Counted from the first letter of the stretch, positions 26,216 through 35,707 are shown. The stretch is 64,000 nt of DNA from Chryseobacterium sp. 52 (GCF_002754245.1 NZ_PEEX01000001.1:372001-436000); one strand, 5' to 3'. A program made the numbers and translations. The notes: generated by a model from the sequence alone, not told the origin.

Positions 26216-26398
26216 AGGATATTTTTTTCTTTCGGCAGAAATTAAAGATTATACAAAAAACTAAACAAATACCACAAAAATGAATAAATCTTAATTTTTT
26301 ACCAATTTATTTAATTAAAAGTTAAAAAAATACAGGAATTCTTGCATGGCATAGTGTTTGAAAATTTCACCCCATCAAACTTTTAAAGAAATAGTATT

Positions 26399-26791
26399 AT
26401 GAAAAAAGCAATCAGAATCTTAGGAATTTTTATGCTGGTGTTTGTAGCCACATTATCTTTCGCATCATGCAGCCGTGATGACGATCCGGTAAACAATGAC
26501 TTCTTCGCAGGAACATACAAAGGAAGTATTTCCTATAATGATGGTTCTACCAACAACAACACAGATAACGGAAGCGTATTTGTAACGAAGATTGCCAGTG
26601 GCACAAAATACAACTTCGCATTCTCGAACGGCATTCCGGATCTAAACGGAGTAGAATTTCAGCAACAGGGCGACCATACCCTTGTAATGGTAGGATCCAA
26701 TGCAACCTCTTACATCAGGATAGATAATAACGAACTGAAAATTTTCTATGCGAAAGATGGTAAAACATGGACCGCCAACTGTACACGATAA
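26399..26791 (+). CDS. Small lipoprotein of unknown function
   Basis: 130 residues. The lipoprotein signal ends LSFASC (Cys24) and is followed at once by SRDDDP, an acidic stretch like the surface-export signals of flavobacterial lipoproteins. The mature 105 residues are beta-rich: FFAGTYKGSISYNDGS, FVTKIASGTKYNFAFSNGIPDLNG, FYAKDGKTWTANC. It may be a lipocalin-like or DUF4488-type small barrel, but I do not recognise the family. Single gene with its own terminator. Confidence 0.75.
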   Translation: MKKAIRILGIFMLVFVATLSFASCSRDDDPVNNDFFAGTYKGSISYNDGSTNNNTDNGSVFVTKIASGTKYNFAFSNGIPDLNGVEFQQQGDHTLVMVGSNATSYIRIDNNELKIFYAKDGKTWTANCTR

Positions 26792-26814
26792 ATCAACATT
26801 CATATTTACAATTG

Positions 26815-26847
26815 AGCCTGTTTTCGTCATGAAAGCAGGCTTATTTT
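26815..26847 (+). terminator. Terminator of the small lipoprotein gene
   Basis: Stem agcctgttttc / gaaagcaggct (one G-U pair) with loop gtcat, followed by a T-rich run, 23 bases after the stop. Confidence 0.7.
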
Positions 26848-26972
26848 ATTTCCGGAACAGCTGTTTTAAGTTTTTTTTAAGCAGTAATAAACTTTAGTTA
26901 AGGTTCTAAATCTCAGTTTTCCAGCCCGTTTTTTGTATATCTTTACTCAAGAAAAATAAACAATACACCCTC

Positions 26973-27218
26973 ATGAAAAAATTATTAACAGCAATGTCTC
27001 TAGCACTAGGACTAGGATTTGCAACCGCACAACAGACTGCTCCAGCAACAACTGCAGCTCCTCATCCAACAACAAAAACGGTAAAAGCTCCGGCTGCTAA
27101 AACAGCTCAACCAGCTGCTAAAATGAAAAAGGACGGAACACCTGACAAAAGGTACAAAGACAACAAGAACCTTAAAAAAGACGGCACTCCGGACAAGAGA
27201 TACAAAGCAAACAAGTAA
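26973..27218 (+). CDS. Small exported cationic protein with two KKDGTPDKRYK repeats
   Basis: 81 residues: signal peptide to about residue 19 (FATAQ), an Ala/Pro/Thr/Lys-rich linker (20-49), then two copies of (M/L)KKDGTPDKRYK separated by DNKN. The mature protein is strongly basic. The DGTPD(K/M)R(Y/F) element is found in short exported proteins of Bacteroidota, but I know of no assigned function. Candidates are a cell-wall, DNA or polyanion-binding surface peptide. A strong terminator follows. Confidence 0.75.
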   Translation: MKKLLTAMSLALGLGFATAQQTAPATTAAPHPTTKTVKAPAAKTAQPAAKMKKDGTPDKRYKDNKNLKKDGTPDKRYKANK

Positions 27219-27260
27219 ACTTTAACATATAGTTGTTATTTTCATAATCAAATTTCGAAG

Positions 27261-27291
27261 AACCGGTGAAACTCATTCACCGGTTTTTTTT
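27261..27291 (+). terminator. Terminator after the KKDGTPDKRYK-repeat gene
   Basis: Perfect 10-pair stem aaccggtgaa / ttcaccggtt with loop actca, followed by a run of T. Confidence 0.88.
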
Positions 27292-27336
27292 GTATCATAT
27301 CTGAATCAAAATGATTCCATATTCTATACTTATTTA

Positions 27337-27344
27337 TAAATTTG
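27337..27344 (+). promoter_or_regulatory. -7 promoter box (TAAATTTG) ending four bases before the GH3-like start codon
   Basis: Exact TAnnTTTG match at 27337-27344; the ATG begins at 27349 after ggcc. A start of transcription at the usual distance from this box would fall on or next to the A of ATG, giving an mRNA without a leader. Confidence 0.5.
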
Positions 27345-27348
27345 GGCC

Positions 27349-28848
27349 ATGTTAAATTTCTTCAAGAAAAACGCGGCACTTGTCTGGGCAAAGAAACATG
27401 TTCAGAAAACTGTGGAATTCAAAAAAAACTCAGAGAAAAATCAGGAAGCTCTTTTGCTGTCTCTTATAAAGACGGCTCAGAAAACTCTTTTTGGAAGGGA
27501 ACATGATTTTGAGAACATCCATTCTATCAAAGAATTCCAGGAAAAAGTATCTGTTGCGGACTATGAAGATTTAAAACCTTATATCGAAAGGGTAAAAAAA
27601 GGACAGGCTAATATCCTGTGGACAGACACTCCGGAGTATTTTGCAAAAACTTCAGGAACCACCTCCGGCTCAAAATACATTCCTATATCAAAAGAAGGAA
27701 TGCCGTTTCAGATTGCGGGTGCACAGAGTGCATTGTTTCATTATATCGCACAGAATGGCAATGCCGATTTTGTCAATGGAAAAATGATCTTTCTTCAGGG
27801 AAGTCCCGAGATGGAAGAGGTTTTCGGAATAAAAACAGGAAGACTGTCCGGGATTGTTGCCCATCATATTCCCCGTTACCTCCAGAAAAACCGCCTCCCA
27901 AGCTGGAATACCAATATTATGGAGGATTGGGAAGCTAAGGTAGATAAGATTATCGAGGAAACCGAACATGAAAACATGACGCTGATCTCAGGAATTCCGC
28001 CATGGCTTATCATGTATTTTGAAAAGCTTACTGAAAAGCATGGTAAAAAAATCAAACAGCTTTTCCCTAATCTCCAGCTCCTTGTCACAGGAGGGGTCAA
28101 CTATGAACCTTACCGGGATAAAATGGAGGATCTGCTGGGAGGAAAAGTTGACATTATACAGACATTTCCTGCATCCGAAGGCTTTTTTGCTTTTCAGGAT
28201 GATTATACTAAAGAAGGACTACTTCTTTTAACCAATCATGGAATTTTCTATGAATTTATTCCTTTGGAGGAATATGGCAAACCCGGAGCACGAAGATTAA
28301 CTTTAAAAGACGTAGAACTTAATAAAGATTATGCGTTGATTCTTACTACAAATTCCGGTTTGTGGGCCTATTCCATTGGGGATGTTGTACGCTTTATTGA
28401 TAAGAATCCCTATAGAATTCTGGTGAGTGGAAGGACAAAACATTTCACTTCGGCTTTTGGAGAGCATGTTATCGCCTTTGAAGTAGAGGAAGCTATTAAG
28501 GCTGCGTTAGAAAAACACCCTGCCCAGATTATAGAATTCCATCTTGCTCCACAGGTTAATCCTAGCGAAGGACTTCCGTATCATGAATGGCTGATAGAGT
28601 TTGAAAAGAAACCTGAAGACATGGAGTTATTCAGAAACGAGCTGGACCATCAACTTCAGAACAGGAATACATACTATAAAGATCTTATTACGGGAAATAT
28701 TCTTCAGCCCCTTCATATTACAGCACTGAAAAAGAATGCTTTCCATGAATATGCAAAATCCCAGGGTAAATTAGGCGGACAGAATAAAACACCAAGACTC
28801 GCCAATGACAGAAAAATTGCAGATCTATTAGAAATTTACAAACTTTAA
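27349..28848 (+). CDS. GH3 auxin-responsive-promoter-family protein (acyl-adenylating enzyme)
   Basis: 499 residues, full length for the bacterial GH3 family. The three nucleotide-binding motifs of the ANL-like GH3 fold are present: SGTTSGSKYIP (about residue 102), FPASEGFFAFQ and YSIGDVVRF. In plants GH3 enzymes join amino acids to acyl acids via an adenylate; the bacterial substrate is unknown. The start is supported by a TAAATTTG box only 4 bases upstream, which suggests a leaderless message. Neighbours are small envelope proteins and give no pathway. Confidence 0.92.
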   Translation: MLNFFKKNAALVWAKKHVQKTVEFKKNSEKNQEALLLSLIKTAQKTLFGREHDFENIHSIKEFQEKVSVADYEDLKPYIERVKKGQANILWTDTPEYFAKTSGTTSGSKYIPISKEGMPFQIAGAQSALFHYIAQNGNADFVNGKMIFLQGSPEMEEVFGIKTGRLSGIVAHHIPRYLQKNRLPSWNTNIMEDWEAKVDKIIEETEHENMTLISGIPPWLIMYFEKLTEKHGKKIKQLFPNLQLLVTGGVNYEPYRDKMEDLLGGKVDIIQTFPASEGFFAFQDDYTKEGLLLLTNHGIFYEFIPLEEYGKPGARRLTLKDVELNKDYALILTTNSGLWAYSIGDVVRFIDKNPYRILVSGRTKHFTSAFGEHVIAFEVEEAIKAALEKHPAQIIEFHLAPQVNPSEGLPYHEWLIEFEKKPEDMELFRNELDHQLQNRNTYYKDLITGNILQPLHITALKKNAFHEYAKSQGKLGGQNKTPRLANDRKIADLLEIYKL

Positions 28849-28891
28849 AGATATTTTTTCAATTCCAAAAACATATATTCGAAAAAAATTA

Positions 28892-28899
28892 TAAATTTG
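28892..28899 (+). promoter_or_regulatory. -7 promoter box (TAAATTTG) for the lipoprotein at 28918
   Basis: Exact match, 18 bases before the ATG. Confidence 0.45.
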
Positions 28900-28917
28900 A
28901 AAAAATAAAAAATAATA

Positions 28918-29280
28918 ATGAAAGCATCTGTACTTTTAAAATCATCTTTACTAACATCTTTATTTGTGATTTCATCCTGCGCTACCACAAAGTACAGCGA
29001 GGACGTTTCAAAAAATAATTATTCTAATCTTCAAGCTGGAAAAATTTATGTTGTTACCATGAAAGATGGTTCTCCAAAACAGAAAATGCTATTCCGAAAT
29101 ATTGACGGTGACAATCTTATAGGGACTGCCGGCAAAAAAGACAGCACAGAGGTAATCATTCCAAAGTCTAATGTTGCCGCGGTAAAAGACAGATCCAAAG
29201 CCAGAGTAACAGCAGGTGCTACCGTAATTGGAGCAGCAGGTGTTGCAGCTATCGTGATCAGTTCTCTGAGAGCAGACTAA
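28918..29280 (+). CDS. Small lipoprotein with C-terminal glycine/alanine-rich segment
   Basis: 120 residues. Lipobox VISSC (Cys21). The middle, KIYVVTMKDGSPKQKMLFRNIDGDNLIGT, looks like a short SH3-like or LSm-like beta unit with a variable loop, ending IIPKSNVAAVKDR. The C-terminus (about 100-116) is a hydrophobic Gly/Ala helix that could insert in a membrane. I do not recognise a named family. It ends 58 bases before a terminator that overlaps the next promoter. Confidence 0.75.
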   Translation: MKASVLLKSSLLTSLFVISSCATTKYSEDVSKNNYSNLQAGKIYVVTMKDGSPKQKMLFRNIDGDNLIGTAGKKDSTEVIIPKSNVAAVKDRSKARVTAGATVIGAAGVAAIVISSLRAD

Positions 29281-29338
29281 ATAGATTTTATCTTTCAGAA
29301 CCTATTTGATTTATCATTTAAAAAACGCTATACAAAAC

Positions 29339-29368
29339 AGCCTTAAATAAATATTTAGGGCTATTTTT
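29339..29368 (+). terminator. Terminator of the lipoprotein at 28918, overlapping the next promoter
   Basis: Stem agccttaaat / atttagggct (one G-U pair) with loop aaat, then attttt. The T run is part of the TATTTTTG box at 29362-29369. Confidence 0.6.
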
Positions 29369-29369
29369 G
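29362..29369 (+). promoter_or_regulatory. Possible -7 box (TATTTTTG) for the MFS gene, inside a terminator T run
   Basis: Matches TAnnTTTG but lies only 3 bases before the ATG at 29373 and overlaps the terminator T run, so it may be a chance match. If real, the message would be leaderless. Confidence 0.3.
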
Positions 29370-29372
29370 TGC

Positions 29373-30608
29373 ATGATTTCCTTTACTCCGTTAAAAACAT
29401 TGCAAAATGTTGAATTCAGGAATCTTCTTACCGGAAGATTTTTTATTGTTTTAGCCTTCAGAATGCTTGCTACTTTATTAGGATGGTGGGTATATCAGTT
29501 AACAAAAGATCCTTTTTCAATAGGCCTGATCGGGCTTTCGGAAGTTATCCCTGCGGTAAGCTGCGCTCTTTATGCAGGACATGTGATTGACATGAATGAA
29601 AAAAAGCGTCTCCTGTTAATCTGCAATTACGCGTATATTTTCCTGATTGGCCTGCTGCTGATTCCGGCATTCTTCAATGTGGAGATGCATTTTAACGGGC
29701 ATGAGATCACGTATTTTATATACGGTGTGATATTTTTCACAGGAATTGCAAGAGCTTTCATCGGACCTATTGTCCCTTCAATGATTCCTAAAATTGTAAA
29801 GAAAGAAAATCTACCGAATGCCGTGACACTGAATCAGGCTACATTTCTGATCTCTTCTGTATGCGGACATGCTGCCGGAGGACTTTTAATCGGCTATTTT
29901 GGGGTAAAATACACATTGATTGTCATTATTTCATTAATATTCATTGCCTCTTTATTCTTCTGGCAACTGAAGCAGCAGCATTCTGAATACAAAAAGGAGG
30001 ATGTAAATGTTGTTGAAAGTATGCGCGAGGGTATCTCATATATCTTCAGGACGAAAGAAATATTAGGAGCCTTATGCCTTGATATGTTTGCGGTTCTTTT
30101 TGGAGGAGCTGTTGCGATGATTCCTGTATTTGCCACAGACATTTTGGATGCCGGAGCCGAAGGTTTCGGACTTCTGAATGCGGCTTCCGATATAGGTTCT
30201 ATGTGTGTCATCACTCTTCTCGCGCTTGTTCCGCTAAGAAAGAATCAGGGAAAGATCCTTCTGGTTGTTGTTGCCGGATTTGGCCTTTGTATCATAGGGT
30301 TTGGCCTTTCTAAAATGTACTGGCTCTCGTTTATATTCCTTGTGATGAGCGGAATGCTTGATGGTATTTCGGTTGTCATCAGAGGAACTATTGTACAGCT
30401 GAAAACTCCTGATCACATCAGAGGACGTGTCCTGAGTGTGAACTCTATATTCATTATGTCGAGTAATGAAATGGGGCAATTTGAGAGTGGATTAATGGCA
30501 AAATTACTAGGCGTAGTGCGTTCTGTAGTATTTGGAGGAAGTATGACTGTACTGGTTGCTATTCTTGTAGCAAGTACAAATCCCAAGCTGAGAAAAATGA
30601 ATTATTAA
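29373..30608 (+). CDS. MFS transporter, DHA3/EntS-like
   Basis: 411 residues with about 12 membrane helices. N-terminal LKTLQNVEFRNLLTGRF, then AGHVIDMNEKKRLL between helices 2 and 3 (the motif-A region), and TPDHIRGRVLSVNSIF in the second half are typical of MFS proteins of the EntS/DHA3 exporter type that extrude siderophores or drugs. The start at ATG 29373 is preferred over the upstream TTG at 29367. No siderophore genes are adjacent, so the substrate is open. Confidence 0.88.
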   Translation: MISFTPLKTLQNVEFRNLLTGRFFIVLAFRMLATLLGWWVYQLTKDPFSIGLIGLSEVIPAVSCALYAGHVIDMNEKKRLLLICNYAYIFLIGLLLIPAFFNVEMHFNGHEITYFIYGVIFFTGIARAFIGPIVPSMIPKIVKKENLPNAVTLNQATFLISSVCGHAAGGLLIGYFGVKYTLIVIISLIFIASLFFWQLKQQHSEYKKEDVNVVESMREGISYIFRTKEILGALCLDMFAVLFGGAVAMIPVFATDILDAGAEGFGLLNAASDIGSMCVITLLALVPLRKNQGKILLVVVAGFGLCIIGFGLSKMYWLSFIFLVMSGMLDGISVVIRGTIVQLKTPDHIRGRVLSVNSIFIMSSNEMGQFESGLMAKLLGVVRSVVFGGSMTVLVAILVASTNPKLRKMNY

Positions 30609-30671
30609 ACAGCAATATGCTGATTCTATTAAATATATCACAAAAACTTTAATTTAACTTTAATAATTTTT

Positions 30672-30679
30672 TATATTTG
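30672..30679 (+). promoter_or_regulatory. -7 promoter box (TATATTTG) for the secreted protein at 30700
   Basis: Exact match, 20 bases before the ATG. It may also drive the T9SS-B gene at 31344, which follows after 32 bases. Confidence 0.5.
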
Positions 30680-30699
30680 CTTTATAAAAATTCCCCTTT

Positions 30700-31311
30700 A
30701 TGAATAAACTTCTATTAATTTTTGGCTTTCTTCTGGCAGGCTCCTGGGCAAACGCTCAAAGCTTCACAGACAAAGCTCTACAACAAACTGTTTTACAGCT
30801 TAATAACGCAAAAACAGTGAACGACTACGATAGTGTTTTCAATAAATTTTCAGATGCAAAGACTTCTGAAAGATGGCAGTCGTTTTACTATACCGCTGTC
30901 GCTTTGTATCTTAAAACCGAACTTCAGCTCAAGAAAGCATCAGGCCAAAACCTCAATGAATCGAATGCTGTAGCCCGAAAACTGGCTATTGGAGCATTGA
31001 CATCCCAACGTGACAATGCTGAGATCAACACATTGATAGGTCTGCTTTATTTTCAGAAGACACAACTCAATGGTTCTCAGGACATACAACAAGATTGGGA
31101 CGCGATCAATCAGACAATTGCAAAAGCTGAAAAAAGCGCGCCAAACAATCCAAGACTGGCCATCCTAAAAGCAAGAATAAAAGAAAAATCCGGAGATAAA
31201 GTGAATGCTGACATGCTATCTCAAAAAGCACTAAGCGGATTTGAAAATCAGAATTCTTCAGATAGTACTTCTCCAGCATGGGGCAGACAGTTACTTCAAC
31301 CCACTAAATAA
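30700..31311 (+). CDS. Secreted helical (TPR-like) protein
   Basis: 203 residues. Signal peptide to WANA, then an almost entirely helical protein: QQTVLQLNNAKTVNDYDSVF, WQSFYYTAVALYLKTELQL, INTLIGLLYFQKTQL, NPRLAILKARIKEKSGDK and ADMLSQKALSGFE. The last helices look like tetratricopeptide units. It probably works in the periplasm as a protein-binding scaffold. It is 32 bases upstream of the first T9SS-B adhesin-like gene and could be co-transcribed with it. Confidence 0.8.
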   Translation: MNKLLLIFGFLLAGSWANAQSFTDKALQQTVLQLNNAKTVNDYDSVFNKFSDAKTSERWQSFYYTAVALYLKTELQLKKASGQNLNESNAVARKLAIGALTSQRDNAEINTLIGLLYFQKTQLNGSQDIQQDWDAINQTIAKAEKSAPNNPRLAILKARIKEKSGDKVNADMLSQKALSGFENQNSSDSTSPAWGRQLLQPTK

Positions 31312-31343
31312 TCTGAAGATTTAAAAAATTAAAACTGATCAAA

Positions 31344-33455
31344 ATGAAAAAATATCTACTGATTTTTCTATTTTTCATAACTCAAATGGTTTTTGCGCAG
31401 CAAGATTGCGTCACAGCCATCCCAATATGTAGTGATGCTGCTATTTCCCTGACCCCTAACGGATGGGGAAGTGTTCATGAAGGGGAAGTGGGTTGCCTTA
31501 CGCCAAGCCCACCCTCAACCACACAAGGAGAAAGTAACTCTATTTGGCTTACTTTCAGTATTGAGACTGCAGGAACCTTAACTTTTGTAGTTACCCCTAC
31601 AGGTCCCGGAGCCACGAATATTGATTATGACTTTGCTCTTTACGGACCCAACCATAACTGTGCTAATTTAACAGCAACCCCTTTGAGATGTTCATATGCA
31701 GGTCTTGCTAATTTTGGAGCAATCAACCCGACAGGTCTTAACATGACCTCTACAGATACTACTGAAGGTGGTGGTGGAGATGGGTATGTAAAATATATTG
31801 ATGTACTTCCAGGACAGATATATCATTTACTTTTAAATAACTACTCCCCTACTATTGCACCGTTTACACTAACTTTCGGAGGTACAGCTACTTTACTTAC
31901 GCCGTTTGATAATAACTCATCACACACGTATCAGCCTAATCCGTTTTTACAGCCTGGCCCGAATTCAAATGGTGAAATTCCGGTATGTAGTGCTATTGTA
32001 AATTATGATTTTTCAACATTTTCAGCACACATCTTAAATTCGAATCCTAATTTCATAGTAAAATATTACAGAAGTGCCACTGATGCTTTAGATGATTTAA
32101 ACCCTATTACTGCGCCTATCAATATCAATGTAGCCAATACCTATACTTATGCTATCAGCTATGTTGATCCGGGCAGCACGACAAGTTTCTTAAATCAGTG
32201 TAGAGAATTCGGAACCATAAAATTCCTGGATAAAAGTTTCGCATTAGCACCTGCAACGCTCACTTCTTGTAGCAACAATGGCTCAGGAACAGCATTGTAT
32301 GATCTGACAACTGCGAATGTAAACGCAACACCGAATCTTACATTAAAATATTACCCTTCATTAGCAGCTGTTAATGCAGGAATCAGTGAGATTACCAATC
32401 CTTACGTTTATTATTCTGCTGCAGGATCTGCGTATGTAAAAGCAACCAATGAATTTGGATGTACAGCAATAGCAGAAATTACCCTGAAATTCCATCCGCT
32501 GGTAACCGTAACTGATGCTGCTTTAAGATCATGCTTCCTGGAAACGAACCATTCACTGGGAACATTCAATCTTAGCAATGCTCCGGTAGCTGTTGGTTCA
32601 GTACCTAAAAAATATTATCCTTCTCTGGCAGATGCTGAGAACGGAACCAATGAAATATTAAATTTCTTAACGTACACGGCTCCAACAGGGGTAGTTTATA
32701 TAAAAGTATTTAATGCACAGGGATGTTATTCGATTGCCAAAGTAACACTAACCGTACTTTCACCTGTTTACTCTAATGTTTTACAGGACAAGATCATCTG
32801 TATTGAGGATAAAACAACATTGGATGCCGGCCCTGGATTCAACGGTTATGAATGGAGCACGGGAGCAACTACACAGGTCATCAACAATGTAGCTGTAGGA
32901 ACCTACTGGGTAAAATTGAAAACAGGTGACTGTATCAGTATGCAAACTGTAAAAGTATATGCTTCTGAGCAACCTGTTGTTTCAAGCATTGATATTTCAA
33001 ACACCACCATCACGGTGAATGTAATTTCCGGAACTCCGGGTTATAAATACTCTATGGACAATACCAACTGGCAGGATTCTAATGTATTTACCAATATTTC
33101 AAGAGGAGACCACAAAGTATACGTAAAAGATTCTTACGACTGTGAACCTATTGAAATTAATGTTGTTGTCCCTAATCTTATCAATGTTATTACTCCAAAC
33201 GGAGACGGTGTAAACGATGTGATAGATTATTCGGCTTTATCAGGAAAACAAAGCCTTGTATTGAGTATCTTTGACAGATATGGAACCAAAATCCACCAGG
33301 CTGATAAGTCTAACGGATTCAAGTGGGATGGAACAGTTGCCGGTAAAAAGATTCCTACAGGAACATACTGGTACTCTGTAACATGGAATGAAAATGATAA
33401 AAAGAATACACCATTCAAGTTTTCAGGATGGGTAATGGTAAAAAACAGAGAATAA
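31344..33455 (+). CDS. T9SS type B secreted adhesin-like protein (paralogue 1)
   Basis: 703 residues. Signal peptide to VFAQ. The N-terminal beta domain begins QDCVTAIPICSDAAISL and is shared with the next gene. Two repeats of about 85 residues follow, each with a cysteine, F/Y-(D/N)L, (K/L)KYYPSLA and GC-x4-AKVTLTV. Then come a TTLDAGPGFNGYEWSTGATT PKD/SprB-like module and a further Ig-like unit. The final about 90 residues (LINVITPNGDGVNDVIDY, IFDRYGTKI, WDGT, PTGTYWYSV) are a type B gliding-motility-associated T9SS sorting domain. A SprB-like or surface matrix protein is likely. Its C-terminal two thirds closely match paralogue 4 (40771), not paralogue 2. Confidence 0.88.
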   Translation: MKKYLLIFLFFITQMVFAQQDCVTAIPICSDAAISLTPNGWGSVHEGEVGCLTPSPPSTTQGESNSIWLTFSIETAGTLTFVVTPTGPGATNIDYDFALYGPNHNCANLTATPLRCSYAGLANFGAINPTGLNMTSTDTTEGGGGDGYVKYIDVLPGQIYHLLLNNYSPTIAPFTLTFGGTATLLTPFDNNSSHTYQPNPFLQPGPNSNGEIPVCSAIVNYDFSTFSAHILNSNPNFIVKYYRSATDALDDLNPITAPININVANTYTYAISYVDPGSTTSFLNQCREFGTIKFLDKSFALAPATLTSCSNNGSGTALYDLTTANVNATPNLTLKYYPSLAAVNAGISEITNPYVYYSAAGSAYVKATNEFGCTAIAEITLKFHPLVTVTDAALRSCFLETNHSLGTFNLSNAPVAVGSVPKKYYPSLADAENGTNEILNFLTYTAPTGVVYIKVFNAQGCYSIAKVTLTVLSPVYSNVLQDKIICIEDKTTLDAGPGFNGYEWSTGATTQVINNVAVGTYWVKLKTGDCISMQTVKVYASEQPVVSSIDISNTTITVNVISGTPGYKYSMDNTNWQDSNVFTNISRGDHKVYVKDSYDCEPIEINVVVPNLINVITPNGDGVNDVIDYSALSGKQSLVLSIFDRYGTKIHQADKSNGFKWDGTVAGKKIPTGTYWYSVTWNENDKKNTPFKFSGWVMVKNRE

Positions 33456-33472
33456 TCAATTATTAAAAATAG

Positions 33473-33499
33473 AAAACCGCTCTACGGGGCGGTTTTTTT
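33473..33499 (+). terminator. Terminator of T9SS-B paralogue 1
   Basis: Stem aaaaccgc / gcggtttt with an 8-base loop, followed by a T run, 17 bases after the stop. Confidence 0.8.
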
Positions 33500-33560
33500 C
33501 AACATAAATGCTGATAACTTTATTTTTCTCAAATCTTGTTTCACGAAAATCATTTTAAAC

Positions 33561-35687
33561 ATGAAAAAAACAATACTTTTTTTAATTTTATTAATATCGC
33601 AGGTATTCTACTCGCAGTCTGACTGCGTTTCAGCAATACCAATATGTGGAAACTCTGAACTTTCATATACTCCATCAGGCCCGGGACTTATTGATGAGGG
33701 CATCGGACCCAATTCATGTCTTAACGACACTGAGAATGAACACTTTTCTGTATGGTACACCTTCACAATTGCTACCTCCGGAACTTTAGTATTTACAATC
33801 GATCCAAACGTTAATGGCGATGACTATGATTTTGCAGTCTATGGCCCTACCAGCAATGGATGTACTTCTTTAAGCACCAACAACGTTTTTGTAACGCCAA
33901 TCAGATGTAATTATAACGGAAGTACTGCAACAGGAAATACAGGACTATCTTTAACCCTGCCTCCGCCACCTCCGCCAAACACAAACGGAAACGCTGGAAA
34001 TGCAGCAGAATGGAGCCCATACATGGACGTACTGGCTGGTGAAACATATTATCTTATTATAGATAACTTCAGAAGTTCTCCGGACGGATTTAAAATGATC
34101 TGGGGTGGTACCGCTACATTAAGTTCAGCGTTTAACGATCCTGTTCTGGCTCCTAATCCTTTTATACCACCCGGCATTCCTACCGCTACGCCTACAGATC
34201 CTACTGAAATTATGGTATGCGGGCTTCCGTCACAATTTAACTTTGCGACACTTACTGCCGGTATTATCAATGGAAACAGTGCTAACTTTAAAGTAACTTA
34301 TCATGATAATGTTAACGATGTGGTTACGGGAGATGATCCTTTAACAATTGCTACGGTAAATGCAGCCACTACCTATTACTATAGAATCCGATACCTGGAT
34401 CCTGACAACCCGGACAATGCCGTCAACAAATGTTTCATAAGCGGGAAGTTTAAATTCAAAGATGCAAGCATTACAGCAAGAAATGCTATAGTTCTTGCCT
34501 GCAACAACAATGGGGAAGGCACTGGAAAGTTTGATCTTACAACAGCAGATGTATTTACAGGTCCTGTTACTAAAAAATACTATCCTACTCTTGCAGACCT
34601 GAATGCTGACACTAACGAGATTACCAATCCAAACAGCTACATTTCGGTACAGAAAACAGTATACGCAAAAGTAATTTCTGCGTTTGGATGTACAGCTATA
34701 GCAAACATCACCCTAACATTCCATCCTGTAGTTACATTAAGAGATGCACTGATAGAAGAATGTTATATTGAAAACGATATTATGCAGTCTAAATTTGACC
34801 TGACACTGGCCAATGTAGGCGCCATCGCAGGACAGACAAAAAAATTCTATAAAACACTAGACGACGCAAAAGCAGAAACCAATCCAATAGCTACTCCTGG
34901 TGCTTATCTTACTGTGAGCACTGAAGTTTATGTAAGAGTGACCAACGCTAATCAGTGTTATGCTATTTCCAAGATCACATTGAGAGTTCTTCCTCCGGTA
35001 AAATCTGCTGTATTGAAGGATAAAACAATCTGTGCTGAAGCTAAAACAACATTGGATGCAGGACCTGGATTTGATGGATACGAATGGAGCACAGGTGCTA
35101 CTACACAGTCTATCAGCAACGCCGGAATAGGTGTTTATTGGGTGAAATTAAAAACAGGAAAATGTTTTACACTTCAGACAGTAACCATTTTTGCATCTAC
35201 GCAGCCGGTAATTTCAAGTGTAGAGATCAGCAATAATTCTATCACCGTGAATGCTTCAGGCGGAACTCCTCCTTATATGTATTCAATAGACGGAGTTACC
35301 TGGCAGGCATCTAACACATTCAGCGGACTTCCTAGAGGAGAAAATAAAATATTCTTAAAGGATTCTTACAACTGTAACCCTATCCAGATTACAGTAACTG
35401 TACCGAATCTTATTAATGCGATCACTCCGAACGGTGATAAGATAAACGACGAGATTGACTACTCTGCTCTGGCTTATAAGAAAAATCTAATATTTATCGT
35501 ATACGACAGATATGGGAACAAGCTTTATGAAGCTAACAAAATGAGAGACTTTAAATGGGACGGTACAGCTTCCGGGAAGAAAATTCCAACAGGAACTTAC
35601 TGGTACACGATCTCATGGAATGAAAATGATAAAAACAGTACCGAAACGAAATATTCAGGTTGGATACTGGTAAAAAATAAAGAATAG
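33561..35687 (+). CDS. T9SS type B secreted adhesin-like protein (paralogue 2)
   Basis: 708 residues with the same architecture as paralogue 1: signal peptide to VFYSQ; an N-terminal domain starting DCVSAIPICGNSELSY with a proline run (LPPPPPPNTNG, about residues 134-144); two repeats with FDLTTADV and FDLTLANV; the TTLDAGPGFDGYEWSTGATT module; and the type B sorting domain (LINAITPNGDKINDEIDY, VYDRYGNKLYE, PTGTYWYTI). The N-terminal half pairs with paralogue 1, while the C-terminal half (SAVLKDK, ALAYKKNLIFIVYDRYGNK) pairs with paralogue 3. Confidence 0.88.
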   Translation: MKKTILFLILLISQVFYSQSDCVSAIPICGNSELSYTPSGPGLIDEGIGPNSCLNDTENEHFSVWYTFTIATSGTLVFTIDPNVNGDDYDFAVYGPTSNGCTSLSTNNVFVTPIRCNYNGSTATGNTGLSLTLPPPPPPNTNGNAGNAAEWSPYMDVLAGETYYLIIDNFRSSPDGFKMIWGGTATLSSAFNDPVLAPNPFIPPGIPTATPTDPTEIMVCGLPSQFNFATLTAGIINGNSANFKVTYHDNVNDVVTGDDPLTIATVNAATTYYYRIRYLDPDNPDNAVNKCFISGKFKFKDASITARNAIVLACNNNGEGTGKFDLTTADVFTGPVTKKYYPTLADLNADTNEITNPNSYISVQKTVYAKVISAFGCTAIANITLTFHPVVTLRDALIEECYIENDIMQSKFDLTLANVGAIAGQTKKFYKTLDDAKAETNPIATPGAYLTVSTEVYVRVTNANQCYAISKITLRVLPPVKSAVLKDKTICAEAKTTLDAGPGFDGYEWSTGATTQSISNAGIGVYWVKLKTGKCFTLQTVTIFASTQPVISSVEISNNSITVNASGGTPPYMYSIDGVTWQASNTFSGLPRGENKIFLKDSYNCNPIQITVTVPNLINAITPNGDKINDEIDYSALAYKKNLIFIVYDRYGNKLYEANKMRDFKWDGTASGKKIPTGTYWYTISWNENDKNSTETKYSGWILVKNKE

Positions 35688-35707
35688 ATTTATTCTTATA
35701 TCACAAG

